Part shown: piece after piece, positions 15,888 to 26,340 of the stretch
How positions within the stretch are numbered: position 1 is the stretch's first letter
How the letters are laid out: each line of letters begins with the position of its first letter
DNA from: AC-32 sp038236705
GTDB lineage: Bacteria; Actinomycetota; Thermoleophilia; Gaiellales; Gaiellaceae
Direction of reading: 5' to 3'
Length of the DNA: 62,951 bases
NCBI GenBank assembly: GCA_038236705.1
Contig: JBBRZN010000010.1
Location: 1 to 62,951, forward strand
Program-made: the position numbers and the translations under genes
Notes under the pieces: generated by a model
Database searches by the model: none
Told to the model about the DNA's origin: nothing
The model's input: the letters and a program-made list of their open reading frames with translations, nothing else

Positions 15888-16944
15888 GGCTCATCAGCTC
15901 CTCCGCGATCTCTTCGGCCGCGCCCGGCCGCGCGGCGCGCCGCATCGCCGCGCCCATCTCCTCGAGCCGGCGCGCGTCGCCGAGCAGCGAGCGCACGATC
16001 TCCGGCACGTGGCCGAGCTCGCTCTCCGGCACGAGGATGGTGCCGCCTGCCGTCTGGAAATAGCGCGCGTTCTTCGTCTGGTGGTCGGCGGTCGCGAGCG
16101 GATACGGGACGAGGATCGCCGGCTTGCCCGCGGCCGCGAGCTCCCAGACCCCACCGCCCGCGCGCGAGAGCACGAGATCAGCAGCGCCGAGCGCGGCCCC
16201 GTAGTCGTCGGTGAAGGGGAGGAGCCGGTAGTCCGCACGGGACACGCGCCCTCGAAGCCGCTCGTACTCACGCTCGCCACTCAGATGCAGCACCGCCGGC
16301 CCCGCCGGTCCGAAGCTCTCGATCACGAGGTCGTTGAGCGCCCGCGCGCCCAGGCTTCCGCCCGCGACGAGCAAAACAGGCCCCTCCTGCGGCAAGTCGA
16401 AGAGGCGCCGAGCCTCCTCGCGAGGCGCCGGCTGCGACCGCGCCGGGATCGGCCGTCCGGTGATCCGGTACTTCGGCGGCTCCCGACCCGGGATCGGAAA
16501 CGAAAGGAACACGCGCCGCGCGAAGGGCGCCGCCAGCCGGTTCGCAAGGCCGAGGTGGGCGTCGGCCTCCATCAGCGCGGCCGGGATCCGTCTGCGAGCG
16601 GCAGCGAGCACCATCGGGCCGCTCACGTACCCGCCGCCGCCGAGCACGACATCCGGCCGTCGCCGCGCGAGAATCCGCTCGCAGGCCGCCGGGGCCGCGA
16701 GGGCGCGCAACGCCGCCCGGGCCTGCGCCGGCCCCGGCCGGCGCGGCAGGCCGCTCACGCGGAACGTGTCGAGCTCGAACCCCGCCTCAGGGACGAGACG
16801 CGCTTCGGCGCGATCCGGCGACCCGGCGAACGTCACGCGTGCTCCGCGGTCGCGCAGCGCTTCCGCGACTGCGAGCGCGGGCAGCACGTGGCCGGCTGTC
16901 CCCCCGGTCGCGATCAGGCACGCTGGCTCTCTTTGCTCCGGCAT
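15868..16944 (-). CDS. murG: UDP-GlcNAc transferase making lipid II
   Basis: A peripheral inner-membrane GT28-family glycosyltransferase that adds GlcNAc to lipid I. The 358-aa product has the glycine-rich loop IATGGTAGHVLPALAVAE near the N-terminus, VLGGGGYVSGPMVLAA, LLVAGGSLGARALND and the donor-binding SRAGGGVWELAAAGKPAILVPYPLATADHQTKNA. Its first 158 nt are overlapped, in another frame, by the tail of ftsW. Confidence 0.96.
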   Translation of the reverse strand: MPEQREPACLIATGGTAGHVLPALAVAEALRDRGARVTFAGSPDRAEARLVPEAGFELDTFRVSGLPRRPGPAQARAALRALAAPAACERILARRRPDVVLGGGGYVSGPMVLAAARRRIPAALMEADAHLGLANRLAAPFARRVFLSFPIPGREPPKYRITGRPIPARSQPAPREEARRLFDLPQEGPVLLVAGGSLGARALNDLVIESFGPAGPAVLHLSGEREYERLRGRVSRADYRLLPFTDDYGAALGAADLVLSRAGGGVWELAAAGKPAILVPYPLATADHQTKNARYFQTAGGTILVPESELGHVPEIVRSLLGDARRLEEMGAAMRRAARPGAAEEIAEELMSLAAAGG

Positions 16945-18019
16945 CGCCCGCGATGTTAAGGAGGATGCCCACCGACGCGAGCGCCACGACGAGGCTCGAG
17001 CCGCCGTAGGAGACGAACGGCAGCGGAATCCCGGTCAGCGGCGCGAGGCCCATTACGGCCGCGAGGTTGATCGCAGCCTGGCCACACACGAGCACGGTGA
17101 GACCCGCCGCGAGGCGCTTGCCGAACGGGTCCTTGCAGCCGAGGGCGATCTTCAGCCCGATGTAGGCGAAGCCGCAGTAGGCAGCGATCACGGCCGCGGC
17201 GCCGACGAGGCCGAGCTCCTCGCCGATGATCGCGAAGATCATGTCGGTATGGGCCTCCGGGAGGTAGTTCGCCTTCTGGACGCTCTGGCCGAGGCCGACG
17301 CCGAAGATCCCACCCGAGCCGAGGCCGATCATCGCCTGGACGGTCTGGAAGCCCGCGCCCTGTGCGTCCTGCCAGGGATTGAGGAAGCTGAAGAGGCGCG
17401 CGCGCCGGTACGGCTCGAACCAGATCGCGATGAGACCCAGCGCGCTCGCGATGCCGAGGCCGACGCCGAGCGTGCGGGTCGGCGTTCCTGCGACGAGCAG
17501 CATAGCGGCCAGCATGGCCACGATCGCGATCGCCGTCCCGAGGTCGGGCTCGGCCAGCAGCAGGGCGCAGAAGACCGCCGCGAGCATGCCGAGAGGTCGC
17601 CAGAGCTCGGGGAGGCTTTGCGGCGGCCGGTGGCGGGTCAGGTACGAGGCGGCCCAGACCGCGAGCGCGATCTTCGCCAGCTCCGAGGGCTGAAAGACCG
17701 CCGGGCCGAAGGTCAGCCAGCGGCGGGCGCCGTTCACCGACTGGCCGATCACGAGCACGGCGAGCAGCAAGCCGAGGCTCGTCACGACAAGGACCGGCGC
17801 CAACCGCCGGAGGATCCGGAAGTCGAAGCGTGACGCAGCGGCCATCAACACGAGCCCCAGCGCCGCGTAGATCCCCTGGCGCTTGAGGTAGTAGGCAGGG
17901 TCGCCGTTCGCGAGCGCCGCCGACGCCGAGGTGGCGCTGTACACCATCACGAGGCCGAACGCGACCAGGCCCAGGGTCACCAGGATCAGGACACTCGAGT
18001 CGAGCTGCCCGCGCTTCAC
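16787..18019 (-). CDS. ftsW: Lipid II polymerase / divisome protein FtsW (SEDS family)
   Basis: A SEDS glycosyltransferase with about ten membrane segments in the first 345 residues. Family motifs are VMVYSATSASA, SVNGARRWLTFG, QPSELAKIALAVW, LLLAEPDLGTAIAI, NYLPEAHTDMIFAIIGEELG and GIPLPFVSYGGSSLV. The first in-frame stop is at 16787, so the last roughly 52 residues (Arg/Ser-rich) overlap the start of murG out of frame by 158 nt. The overlap is real in the sequence; whether the tail matters is unknown. Its position in dcw favours FtsW over RodA. Confidence 0.93.
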   Translation of the reverse strand: MKRGQLDSSVLILVTLGLVAFGLVMVYSATSASAALANGDPAYYLKRQGIYAALGLVLMAAASRFDFRILRRLAPVLVVTSLGLLLAVLVIGQSVNGARRWLTFGPAVFQPSELAKIALAVWAASYLTRHRPPQSLPELWRPLGMLAAVFCALLLAEPDLGTAIAIVAMLAAMLLVAGTPTRTLGVGLGIASALGLIAIWFEPYRRARLFSFLNPWQDAQGAGFQTVQAMIGLGSGGIFGVGLGQSVQKANYLPEAHTDMIFAIIGEELGLVGAAAVIAAYCGFAYIGLKIALGCKDPFGKRLAAGLTVLVCGQAAINLAAVMGLAPLTGIPLPFVSYGGSSLVVALASVGILLNIAGDAGAKRASVPDRDRGDSRPRAARARSRGSAARPRSTRDVRRVAGSRRSASRP

Positions 18020-19173
18020 CCCGACAGGTTCTGCACCAGCCTCCTGAACTCCTCGCCCCGCTCCTCGAAGTCGCGGAACTGGTCGTAGCTCGCGCAGGCC
18101 GGCGAAAGGAGCACCACGTCGCCTGCTTGCGGCTGAATGGCCGCCAGCGCGCGCGAGAGATCGCCGGTACGCTCGGCCTGCGGAATCGCGGCGGCGAGCT
18201 CACCGGCGGTCTCACCGATCACGTGAACGCTCTTCACGTTCGACCCGATCGCGGCGGCCAGCGGCGCGAAGTCCTCGCCCTTGCGCGAGCCGCCGAGGAT
18301 CAGGTGCACCGGATCGTGCTCGTAGGCGGCGAGCGCCTTCAGCGCCGCGGCGATGTTGGTCGCCTTCGAGTCGTTCACGTAGCGCACGCCTTCGAGCTCG
18401 CGCACGAGCTCCAGGCGGTGCGGCACGCCCGGGAAGGTGCGGAGCGCCTCGGCGATCGCCTCCTCGGAGATCCCGAGTGCACGGGCCGCGGCGGCCGCGG
18501 CGGCGGCGTTCTCGCGGTTGTGCGCGCCCGGGATGCGGGGCTCGGCCGGGAGCGGGTCGTCGCCGGCGAACTCGGTGCCCTCCAGCCCGAGGCCGCGCGG
18601 CACGATCTTCGTCCTGGCCCGCTCGAAGATTCGCAGCTTGGCGGCCCGGTAGCCCTCGAACGACTCGTAGCGGTCGAGGTGATCGGGCTCGAGGTTCAGC
18701 AGCACCGCCACCTCACAGGCGAGCTCGTGGACGTCCTCGAGCTGGAAGCTCGAGAGCTCGCAGACGACGAGCGTCCCGGGCTCGACCCGGCCGTCGAGTT
18801 CGGTCAGCGCCCGGCCCACGTTGCCCGCGACGGGCGCGTCCAGCATGACGCCCAGCAGCTCCGCCGTCGTCGTCTTGCCGTTCGTGCCCGTGACGCCGAC
18901 GAGCCGAGGCTCGAACAGCCGGTAGCCGAGCTCGACCTCGCTCCAGATCGGCACGCCTCGGCGCTCCGCCTCGGCGACGAGCGCCGCCTCGCGCGGGACC
19001 CCCGGGCTCTTCACCAGCACCTCGATCCCGTCGAGCAGCGCGGGGTCGCCGTCGTTGCCGAGCTCGCGGTCCGCGCCGACGACCTCCACCCCGCGCCGCT
19101 CGAGCGCCGCTGCCGCCGCCTTGCCCGACCGCGCGAGCCCGAGCACGAGCACCCGCTGCGGCAGCTCGCTCAT
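18016..19173 (-). CDS. murD: UDP-N-acetylmuramoylalanine--D-glutamate ligase
   Basis: A Mur ligase that adds D-Glu to UDP-MurNAc-L-Ala. From ATG 19173 the product is 385 aa. It has VLVLGLARSGKAAAAAL, GVTGTNGKTTTAELLG, CELSSFQLEDV, NLEPDHLDRY, GAHNRENAAAAAAAARALG and VRYVNDSKATN. An in-frame start at 19260 would add 29 residues across a hairpin between mraY and murD, so it is disfavoured, although no strong ribosome site is seen at 19173. It overlaps ftsW by 4 nt. Confidence 0.94.
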   Translation of the reverse strand: MSELPQRVLVLGLARSGKAAAAALERRGVEVVGADRELGNDGDPALLDGIEVLVKSPGVPREAALVAEAERRGVPIWSEVELGYRLFEPRLVGVTGTNGKTTTAELLGVMLDAPVAGNVGRALTELDGRVEPGTLVVCELSSFQLEDVHELACEVAVLLNLEPDHLDRYESFEGYRAAKLRIFERARTKIVPRGLGLEGTEFAGDDPLPAEPRIPGAHNRENAAAAAAAARALGISEEAIAEALRTFPGVPHRLELVRELEGVRYVNDSKATNIAAALKALAAYEHDPVHLILGGSRKGEDFAPLAAAIGSNVKSVHVIGETAGELAAAIPQAERTGDLSRALAAIQPQAGDVVLLSPACASYDQFRDFEERGEEFRRLVQNLSG

Positions 19174-19216
19174 ACGGAAACCGTAGATCCCGGCGAGCCC
19201 GGCCAGCGGCGCAGAC

Positions 19217-19243
19217 GGTCGAGCCGCCGATGCCGGCTCGACC
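19217..19243 (-). repeat. Hairpin between mraY and murD
   Basis: A perfect 9-bp inverted repeat, GGTCGAGCC and GGCTCGACC, separated by 9 nt within the 97-nt mraY-murD gap. There is no T-tract. It could stabilise or attenuate the message. Confidence 0.5.
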
Positions 19244-19270
19244 TGAAAGCGACATCGCAAGCGACGTCGC

Positions 19271-20275
19271 TCAGCGGAACCCGGTGAAGTAGCGGTAGTA
19301 CAGCGCGAAGCCGATCGCGCACAGGATCCCCGTGACGATCCAGAAGCGCACCATGATCTTCGTCTCCGACCACGCCTTCATCTCGAAGTGGTGGTGGATC
19401 GGCGTCATCAGGAACACTCGCCGCTTGAGATATTTGAAGGTGAAGACCTGGATGATCACCGAGAGCGCCTCGACCACGAAGATGCCGCCGATCAGCAGCA
19501 GCAGGAAGATCGTCTTCGTGAAGATCGCGAAGGACGCGAGCGCGCCCCCGATCGCCATCGAGCCGGTGTCGCCCATGAAGACCTCCGCAGGGAAGGCGTT
19601 GTACCAGAGGAACCCGATCGCGCCTCCGATCAGAGCGGCGGCGATGATCGCGAGGTCGAGCTTGGTGTCGAAACGATGGCCCGGCGTCCCCGAGCGGATC
19701 CACGAGATGACGATCATCGCGGCGAAGGTGAAGAGCGCGATCACGCCCGTGCCGGCCGCAAGCCCGTCGAGGCCGTCAGTGAGGTTGACCCCATTCGCGG
19801 CGCCGGCGATCACCAGGAAGAGCAGGCCGTACCAGGCCCACGAGAGCTCGAGGTGGCCGGCGCCCGGCACGTACACGTCCGTCGGCAGGTGCTGGTGCTC
19901 CGCGGCGAGCCCGACGCCGATCGTGATCAGACCGAGCAGGATCAGCTTCCAGCGGCCGTTGAGGCCGAGCGAGCGGCGATGGGTCAGCTTGATGTAGTCG
20001 TCCAGGAAGCCGATCGCGCCGCAGCCGAGCGTGACGAAAAGCACAGTCAGGGCCGGAACGGTGTAGGTGCTGAACGCGAGGAACCCGACACTGGCGGACA
20101 GCAGGATCAGCAGGCCGCCCAGCGCGGGCGTGCCCTGCTTGAGCACGTGGCGCTGAGGGCCCTCCTCGCGGATGTGCTGGCCGAACTCGTTGCGCCGCAG
20201 GAACTCGATGAACTTCGGGCCGAGGAGGATCGAGATGAGCAGGGCGACGACGCCTGCGATCAAAACGCGGGTCAA
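19271..20275 (-). CDS. mraY: Phospho-N-acetylmuramoyl-pentapeptide-transferase
   Basis: A polytopic membrane enzyme that attaches phospho-MurNAc-pentapeptide to undecaprenyl phosphate (lipid I). The 334-aa product has KQGTPALGGLLILLS, the Asp pair in GFLDDYIKLTHRRSLGL, NGVNLTDGLDGLAAG, WYNAFPAEVFMGDTGSMAIGG and MTPIHHHFE. TTG 20275 overlaps the murF stop (TTGA) and begins immediately before the first membrane segment. Longer upstream frames are shadows of murF. Confidence 0.95.
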   Translation of the reverse strand: MTRVLIAGVVALLISILLGPKFIEFLRRNEFGQHIREEGPQRHVLKQGTPALGGLLILLSASVGFLAFSTYTVPALTVLFVTLGCGAIGFLDDYIKLTHRRSLGLNGRWKLILLGLITIGVGLAAEHQHLPTDVYVPGAGHLELSWAWYGLLFLVIAGAANGVNLTDGLDGLAAGTGVIALFTFAAMIVISWIRSGTPGHRFDTKLDLAIIAAALIGGAIGFLWYNAFPAEVFMGDTGSMAIGGALASFAIFTKTIFLLLLIGGIFVVEALSVIIQVFTFKYLKRRVFLMTPIHHHFEMKAWSETKIMVRFWIVTGILCAIGFALYYRYFTGFR

Positions 20276-21509
20276 GCTCTCACCGCCGGGAGCGCCTCGG
20301 CGACCCGTTCGAGACCGACCGAGCGCGAGGCCTTGACGAGAACGCAGTCGCCCGGCTGGACGATTCCCTCGACGACCGCGACCGCGGACTCGGCGTCGGG
20401 CGCCCACTCCTTGACGGGGATGCCGCTCCCGCCCTCGAGGTAACCGCGGGCGAGCTCGCCGACAGCAACGAGCGCCGCGACCCCTTGGCGCCCGGCTTCC
20501 GCGCCGATCTCCTCGTGGAAGCCGGGGCCGCCGGGGCCGAGCTCGGCCATCTCGCCCAGCACCGCGACGCGGCGGCGCTCTCCGGCCACCGCGGCCAGGT
20601 GCGCCAGCGCGGCTCGCATCGAGTCCGGGTTCGCGTTGTAGGCGTCGTTGATCAGCAGCCCGCCGCCGGCGAGCGGCAGCTCCTCGCCGCGCCAGCGCGA
20701 GAACTCGACGTCCACCCGCTGCGGGCGCGGCAGGCCGAGCGCGTCCAGGGCGGCGAGCGCAGCGGCGGCGTTCGCGGCCTGGTGAGGCGCAGTGAAGTTG
20801 AAGCTGACGCCGCCGACGACGGTGCGTCCGTCCGCTGTCCGGGCCTCGGGCTCGGCGAGGTAGACGACCTCGAGGTCCTCGCGCTCGACGGGGAACTCGC
20901 CGGGGACGATCGCAGTCCCTCCCGGCGGCAGCGCCGCGATCAGCTCGCTCTTTGCGCGGCGCACGCCGTCGAGCGAGCCGACCAGCTCGAGGTGAACAGG
21001 CCCGACGTTGGTGACGAGGCCGATGTCGGGCCGCGCGATCGCGCAGAGATCCGCGATCTGCCCGAAACCGCGCATCGCAAGCTCGAGGATGCAGACCTCC
21101 GTGTCGGGCTCGAGCCGGCAAAGCGTGAGCGGGACGCCGATCTCGTTGTTGAAGTTCGCCTCGTTGGCGACCGTCCTTGCGGCCGGTGCGCAGAGCGCCG
21201 CCAGGACGTCCTTCGTCGAGGTCTTCCCTGTTGAGCCGGTGATGCCGATGACGCGCGTATTCGTTCTGTCGCGGACGGCCGAGCCGAGCGCGGCGAAGGC
21301 CGCAAAGGGCTCCTCCGGCACGAGCGTCGCGGCGGCACCGCGCGCCAGAGCGTCTTCGACGAACCCGGCACCCTGACCGACTGCGACGAACAGATCGCCC
21401 GGCGCGACGCGGCGCGAGTCGACCTGCACGCCGGTCACTTCCCCGGCTCCGGGTGCTGCTTCCAGCCGGCCCTCGGTGATCATTTCGACCTCGTCGATCC
21501 GCAGCGGGA

Positions 21510-21513
<4 letters not shown>
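20272..21513 (-). CDS. murF: UDP-MurNAc-tripeptide--D-alanyl-D-alanine ligase
   Basis: A Mur ligase that adds D-Ala-D-Ala to the UDP-MurNAc-tripeptide. The 413-aa product has an N-terminal MurF domain (VQVDSRRVAPGDLFVAV), the P-loop GITGSTGKTSTKDVL, ANEANFNNEIGVPLTLCR (diagnostic of MurF), NVGPVHLELVGSLDGV, ALAALDALGL and LINDAYNANPDSM. ATG overlaps the murE stop by 4 nt. Confidence 0.96.
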
Positions 21514-22949
<1,436 letters not shown>

Positions 22950-23322
22950 CGCGGCGCGAGTCTACCAGGGGCCCCAGCCGTGGCGGGTGAGCCCACCCGT
23001 CCGGGAATCCTTCGTTTGCAGCACTTTTGTCACAATTCCGCCACAGACACACGCGCCGCCCGGCGATATGCTCGCCTCGGGGAGGAGGCCGGGCGAACCG
23101 TACCAAGGGACCAAGAGTCTCTTCCGGCCCGGATCAGGCGACCTGCTCAGCCGCCGGGGCCGGACTTTGCCCGGCGGAAGCCTCACAACGACAGCGCGGC
23201 TTGCACCCGAACCGAGAATCGGCGGCTCCTGCAACGCCCGGAACCGAGCTTCGGCGCGCAAGGAGGGGGCTCACGGGGGAACCAGGGGTTTCCCCGTGCT
23301 CCGAACCAGGGGTTCCCCCGCG
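22950..23322 (-). repeat. 373-nt ftsI-murE gap filled by dispersed repeats (A copy 2 and palindromic copy c)
   Basis: No gene is seen here. Positions 23041-23123 are the second copy of repeat family A (19-nt core 23070-23088, identical to 4882-4900). Positions 23151-23320 are palindromic copy c, read on the minus strand: 23290-23258 is a 33-nt exact match to 51658-51690. A GC hairpin block related to 51770-51795 follows at 23151-23176. The ftsI stop codon abuts the repeat. Together the two families form a composite intergenic block inside the dcw cluster. Confidence 0.85.
22959..22964 (-). promoter_or_regulatory. -10 element for murE
   Basis: TAGACT (minus, 22964-22959) ends 9 nt before ATG 22949, giving a near-leaderless mRNA. 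It restarts dcw transcription after the repeat region separating ftsI from murE. Confidence 0.5.
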
Positions 23323-24996
23323 TTAAGGAGCGTCCGGCTGGATGCCGCCGTCCAGGTACTGGAGGCCGAACTTCGCGATCTGCGAGAAGGCCGGCGCGGC
23401 CACCACGCCGCCCCAGATCGCGCCCTGTGGCTCGTCCACCGACACCAGGATCACGAGGCGCGGCCGCGAGGCAGGCACGACGCCGACGAACGACGCCACG
23501 TAACGCGAGTCCGAGTAGCCGCCGCGCTCGTCGGGCTTGGCCGCCGTTCCGGTCTTGCCTGCCACCTGGTAGCCGGGCACCTCGGCCAGGGCGCCCGTTC
23601 CCTCGGCAACGACGTTCTTCAGCATGGCCATGATCTGGCTCGCCACCCGCTGCGTCACGATGCGCCGCCGCCCCGGAACCTTCGGGGCACCGTCGCCGAT
23701 GTGATCGACGAGGTGCGGCTGCACCCACAAGCCGCGGTTCGCGATCGCTGCGTACGCGGAGGCCATCTGGATCGGAGTCACGGCGATGCCCTGGCCGATC
23801 GGGATGTTGCCGATCGACGAGCCCGACCAGCGCGCCTCCGGAGCGACGATTCCCTGGCTCTCGCCGGGGAAGTCGATCCCGGTCAGCTTCCCGAAGCCGA
23901 AGCGCGAGATCCAGCGGGCAAGGCGTTGCTGGCCGAGTTTCTGCGCCAGCGTGATCGCGCCCACGTTGGAGGAGTGCGAGAGGATCTGAGCGACGCTCAT
24001 CGTCTCCGTGCCACGCGGCTCCGCGTCGTGGATCACACGGTCGGCGACCTGGATCGAGTACGGGAGCGTGAAGCGCGTCGTCGGTGAGACGAGCCGTTCC
24101 GACAGCGCGCCGGCGACGGTGACCAGCTTGAAGGTCGAGCCGGGCTCATACGTGTCCGTGACGGCGCGGTTGCGCTGGAACACGCGCCAAACCTTCGGAT
24201 AGTCGTTCGCGTCGAACCCGGGTGCGACCGCCAGCGCGCGCACCGCGCCGGTGGCCGGGTCGAGCACGATCGCCGTCGCGCTCTTGGCGTGCCACTCCCG
24301 CACCGTGTCCCGCAGCACTGCCTGCACGTTCGACTGGATCGTGTGGTCGAGGGTCAGGTAGACGTCCTCGCCGTCGCGCTCGGTCCGCGAGGTGATGGTG
24401 TCGATCGCCTGACCCGAAGCATCCTTGACGATCCGCTCGCGGCCGGAGCGACCCGCGAGCTGCTTGTCGAGCGAGAGCTCGAGGCCGGCGAGGCCCTTGT
24501 TGTCCACTCCCGCGTAGCCGAGCACCTGCGCCGCGAGGTTGAACTGCGGGTAGAAGCGCCGTTCCTCGTGGTAGAAGCCGAGCCCGGGTAGACCTTTGCG
24601 TGCGAGCTTCGCCGCTCGGGCAGAGTCCGCCTTACGCGCTATGTAGGCAAAGCCGCGCGTGCGATCGGCCAGCAGCGTGTAGACCTCGTTCTCGTCCAAC
24701 CACATGATCTTCGCCACCGTCGCCGCTTCGCTGCGGGGATCCGTGACCGTGCGGGGATCGGCGTAGACCGTCGTCGCCTGCTCGCCGATCGCGAGCTGCA
24801 CCCCGCCGCGGTCGTAGAGCGTGCCGCGGGCAGCCGGAATCGTCACCTCTTCGCTGTGCTGGTTGGATGCGAGCCTGCCGAACGACGCGGCACGAACGCC
24901 CTGAAGCCAGGCCGCGCGCAAGAACGCCACGCCGAACGCGAGCACGAAGATCGCGAGCAGCAACCGGATGCGGCGGTTGGCGACGCGCGTGCTCAA
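23323..24996 (-). CDS. ftsI: Penicillin-binding protein, septal transpeptidase FtsI/PBP3 (PBP2 class B)
   Basis: A class B PBP that crosslinks septal peptidoglycan. The 557-aa product has a short cytoplasmic tail, a membrane anchor (LLLAIFVLAFGVAFLRAAWLQ in part), a pedestal domain with IPAARGTLYDRGGVQLA, and the transpeptidase domain: YEPGSTFKLVT (catalytic Ser, SxxK), SHSSNVG (SxN) and AGKTGTAAKPDE (KTG). No PASTA domain is seen. TTG 24996 overlaps the ftsL stop as TTGA; longer upstream frames are shadows. Confidence 0.94.
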   Translation of the reverse strand: MSTRVANRRIRLLLAIFVLAFGVAFLRAAWLQGVRAASFGRLASNQHSEEVTIPAARGTLYDRGGVQLAIGEQATTVYADPRTVTDPRSEAATVAKIMWLDENEVYTLLADRTRGFAYIARKADSARAAKLARKGLPGLGFYHEERRFYPQFNLAAQVLGYAGVDNKGLAGLELSLDKQLAGRSGRERIVKDASGQAIDTITSRTERDGEDVYLTLDHTIQSNVQAVLRDTVREWHAKSATAIVLDPATGAVRALAVAPGFDANDYPKVWRVFQRNRAVTDTYEPGSTFKLVTVAGALSERLVSPTTRFTLPYSIQVADRVIHDAEPRGTETMSVAQILSHSSNVGAITLAQKLGQQRLARWISRFGFGKLTGIDFPGESQGIVAPEARWSGSSIGNIPIGQGIAVTPIQMASAYAAIANRGLWVQPHLVDHIGDGAPKVPGRRRIVTQRVASQIMAMLKNVVAEGTGALAEVPGYQVAGKTGTAAKPDERGGYSDSRYVASFVGVVPASRPRLVILVSVDEPQGAIWGGVVAAPAFSQIAKFGLQYLDGGIQPDAP

Positions 24997-25373
24997 CGCG
25001 CCCGGGGCCTCAGGCGCACGTACGTCGTCTCGGATGGGTTGACCTGGACGAGGCCGAGCTGCTTGCGTGCCAGGAGCTCGATGCGAGGCGAGGCCGCGGC
25101 CATGCCGAGATCCGAGGCGAGCGCCTGCTTCTCCGCGCGCAGGCGTGTGCGCTCCGAGTTGAGCTTGTCGAGCTGGACGTTCAGACGAAGAACGGCCACG
25201 TTGAGCGCGACCACCCCGGTGAGCAGGACGGCCGTGACCGCGATCCACACGACGCCGCCCGCGAGACCGCGCCGCCGTGCACGTGCACTTGGGCGGCGCC
25301 TCGGCTCAGATCTCGGCCGCCCCCGCGGTTGCGGAGACGGAAGCGCGGGGGCGGCATCGCTCCAGGAAGCCAT
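24993..25373 (-). CDS. ftsL: FtsL-like septum formation protein
   Basis: A 126-aa bitopic protein with a proline/arginine-rich cytoplasmic N-terminus, one membrane segment (GGVVWIAVTAVLLTGVVALNV, about 50-70) and a leucine-zipper coiled coil (LRLNVQLDKLNSERTRLRAEKQ). It ends in the short FtsL/DivIC motif ARKQLGLVQVNPSET. Sequence is poorly conserved in this family, so the call rests on topology and on its place between rsmH and ftsI. ATG 25373 is 5 nt from the rsmH stop. Confidence 0.82.
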   Translation of the reverse strand: MASWSDAAPALPSPQPRGRPRSEPRRRPSARARRRGLAGGVVWIAVTAVLLTGVVALNVAVLRLNVQLDKLNSERTRLRAEKQALASDLGMAAASPRIELLARKQLGLVQVNPSETTYVRLRPRAR

Positions 25374-25377
25374 CGTC

Positions 25378-26340
25378 CTATTCCTCGCTCTTGACGGCGG
25401 CGCGCAGGCGGGCCGAGGCCGCACGCGGGTTGACGGCGAGCTCCTGCGGCGAGGGCTTGATCGGCCGGCGCGAGAGCGCCCGCAGCTCCGGCTCGTTGCC
25501 GCAGACGCAGACCGGGAAGTCCGGCGGGCACGTGCAGCCCTTCTCCTCCGCGCGCAGGAAGCGCTTGACGATTCGATCCTCGAGGGAATGGAAGCTGATC
25601 ACCGCGAGGCGACCGCCGGGCCGCAGCATCTCGAGCGCCGTGGGCAGCGCCGCCTCGACCGAGCCGAGCTCGTCGTTGACCGCGATCCGCAGCGCCTGAA
25701 AGACACGCTTGGCCGGGTGACCGTCGCCGAAACGGGCAGGAGCCGGGATCGCCGCCTTGATCGTCTCCACGAGCTCGCCCGTGCGCTCGAACGGCTGCTC
25801 GCGCCGGCGGCGCCCGATCGCGCGGGCGATCTGCCGCGCGTAGCGCTCCTCGCCGTAGTCCCTGAAGATTCGGGTCAGCTCACGCTCGCTCTCCTCGTTC
25901 ACGAGCTCGCGCGCGGAAGGCTCCGAGTCGGGGTCCATGCGCATGTCGAGCGGCGCGTCGGTCGCGTAGGAGAAGCCCCGCTCGGGCCGGTCGATCTGCA
26001 TGCTCGAGACGCCGAGGTCGAAGAGGATCGCGTCGGCCTTGACGCCGTTCGAGGCCAGCTGCTCGAGCACGAGCGAGAACTCCCCGCGCAGGAAGCGGCC
26101 CTGGAAGCCGTTCCGTTTGCGTAGACGGTCGAAGTAAGGCCGCACCGAGGGGTCGCGGTCGATCGCGATCAGCTTGCCGCGGCCGCCGAGATTGGCGGCG
26201 AGCAGCTCTGCGTGCCCGCCGGCCCCGAAGGTCGCGTCGACGACGGTCTGCCCCGGCTCGACGGCCAGAGCCTCACGCACCGCGTCCGCGAGGACGGGAA
26301 CGTGGTCAGTCTCGTTGGGTCGCAAGACGTTCGGCAACAT
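25378..26340 (-). CDS. rsmH: 16S rRNA (cytosine1402-N4)-methyltransferase
   Basis: A SAM-dependent methyltransferase modifying C1402 of 16S rRNA (with RsmI). The 320-aa product has HVPVLADAVREAL, the SAM loop VDATFGAGGHAELL, ILFDLGVSSMQID, RGFSYATDAPLDMRMD, FQALRIAVNDEL and LAVISFHSLEDRIVKRF. ATG 26340 has AAGGGAG 8 nt upstream; an in-frame GTG at 26349 is an alternative. It overlaps mraZ by 35 nt. Confidence 0.96.
   Translation of the reverse strand: MLPNVLRPNETDHVPVLADAVREALAVEPGQTVVDATFGAGGHAELLAANLGGRGKLIAIDRDPSVRPYFDRLRKRNGFQGRFLRGEFSLVLEQLASNGVKADAILFDLGVSSMQIDRPERGFSYATDAPLDMRMDPDSEPSARELVNEESERELTRIFRDYGEERYARQIARAIGRRRREQPFERTGELVETIKAAIPAPARFGDGHPAKRVFQALRIAVNDELGSVEAALPTALEMLRPGGRLAVISFHSLEDRIVKRFLRAEEKGCTCPPDFPVCVCGNEPELRALSRRPIKPSPQELAVNPRAASARLRAAVKSEE

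Noticed and set aside
20276..21121. An upstream extension of mraY to 616 residues
   Set aside because: The extra sequence is an out-of-frame reading of murF with Arg/Ala-rich composition; MraY homology starts at TTG 20275.
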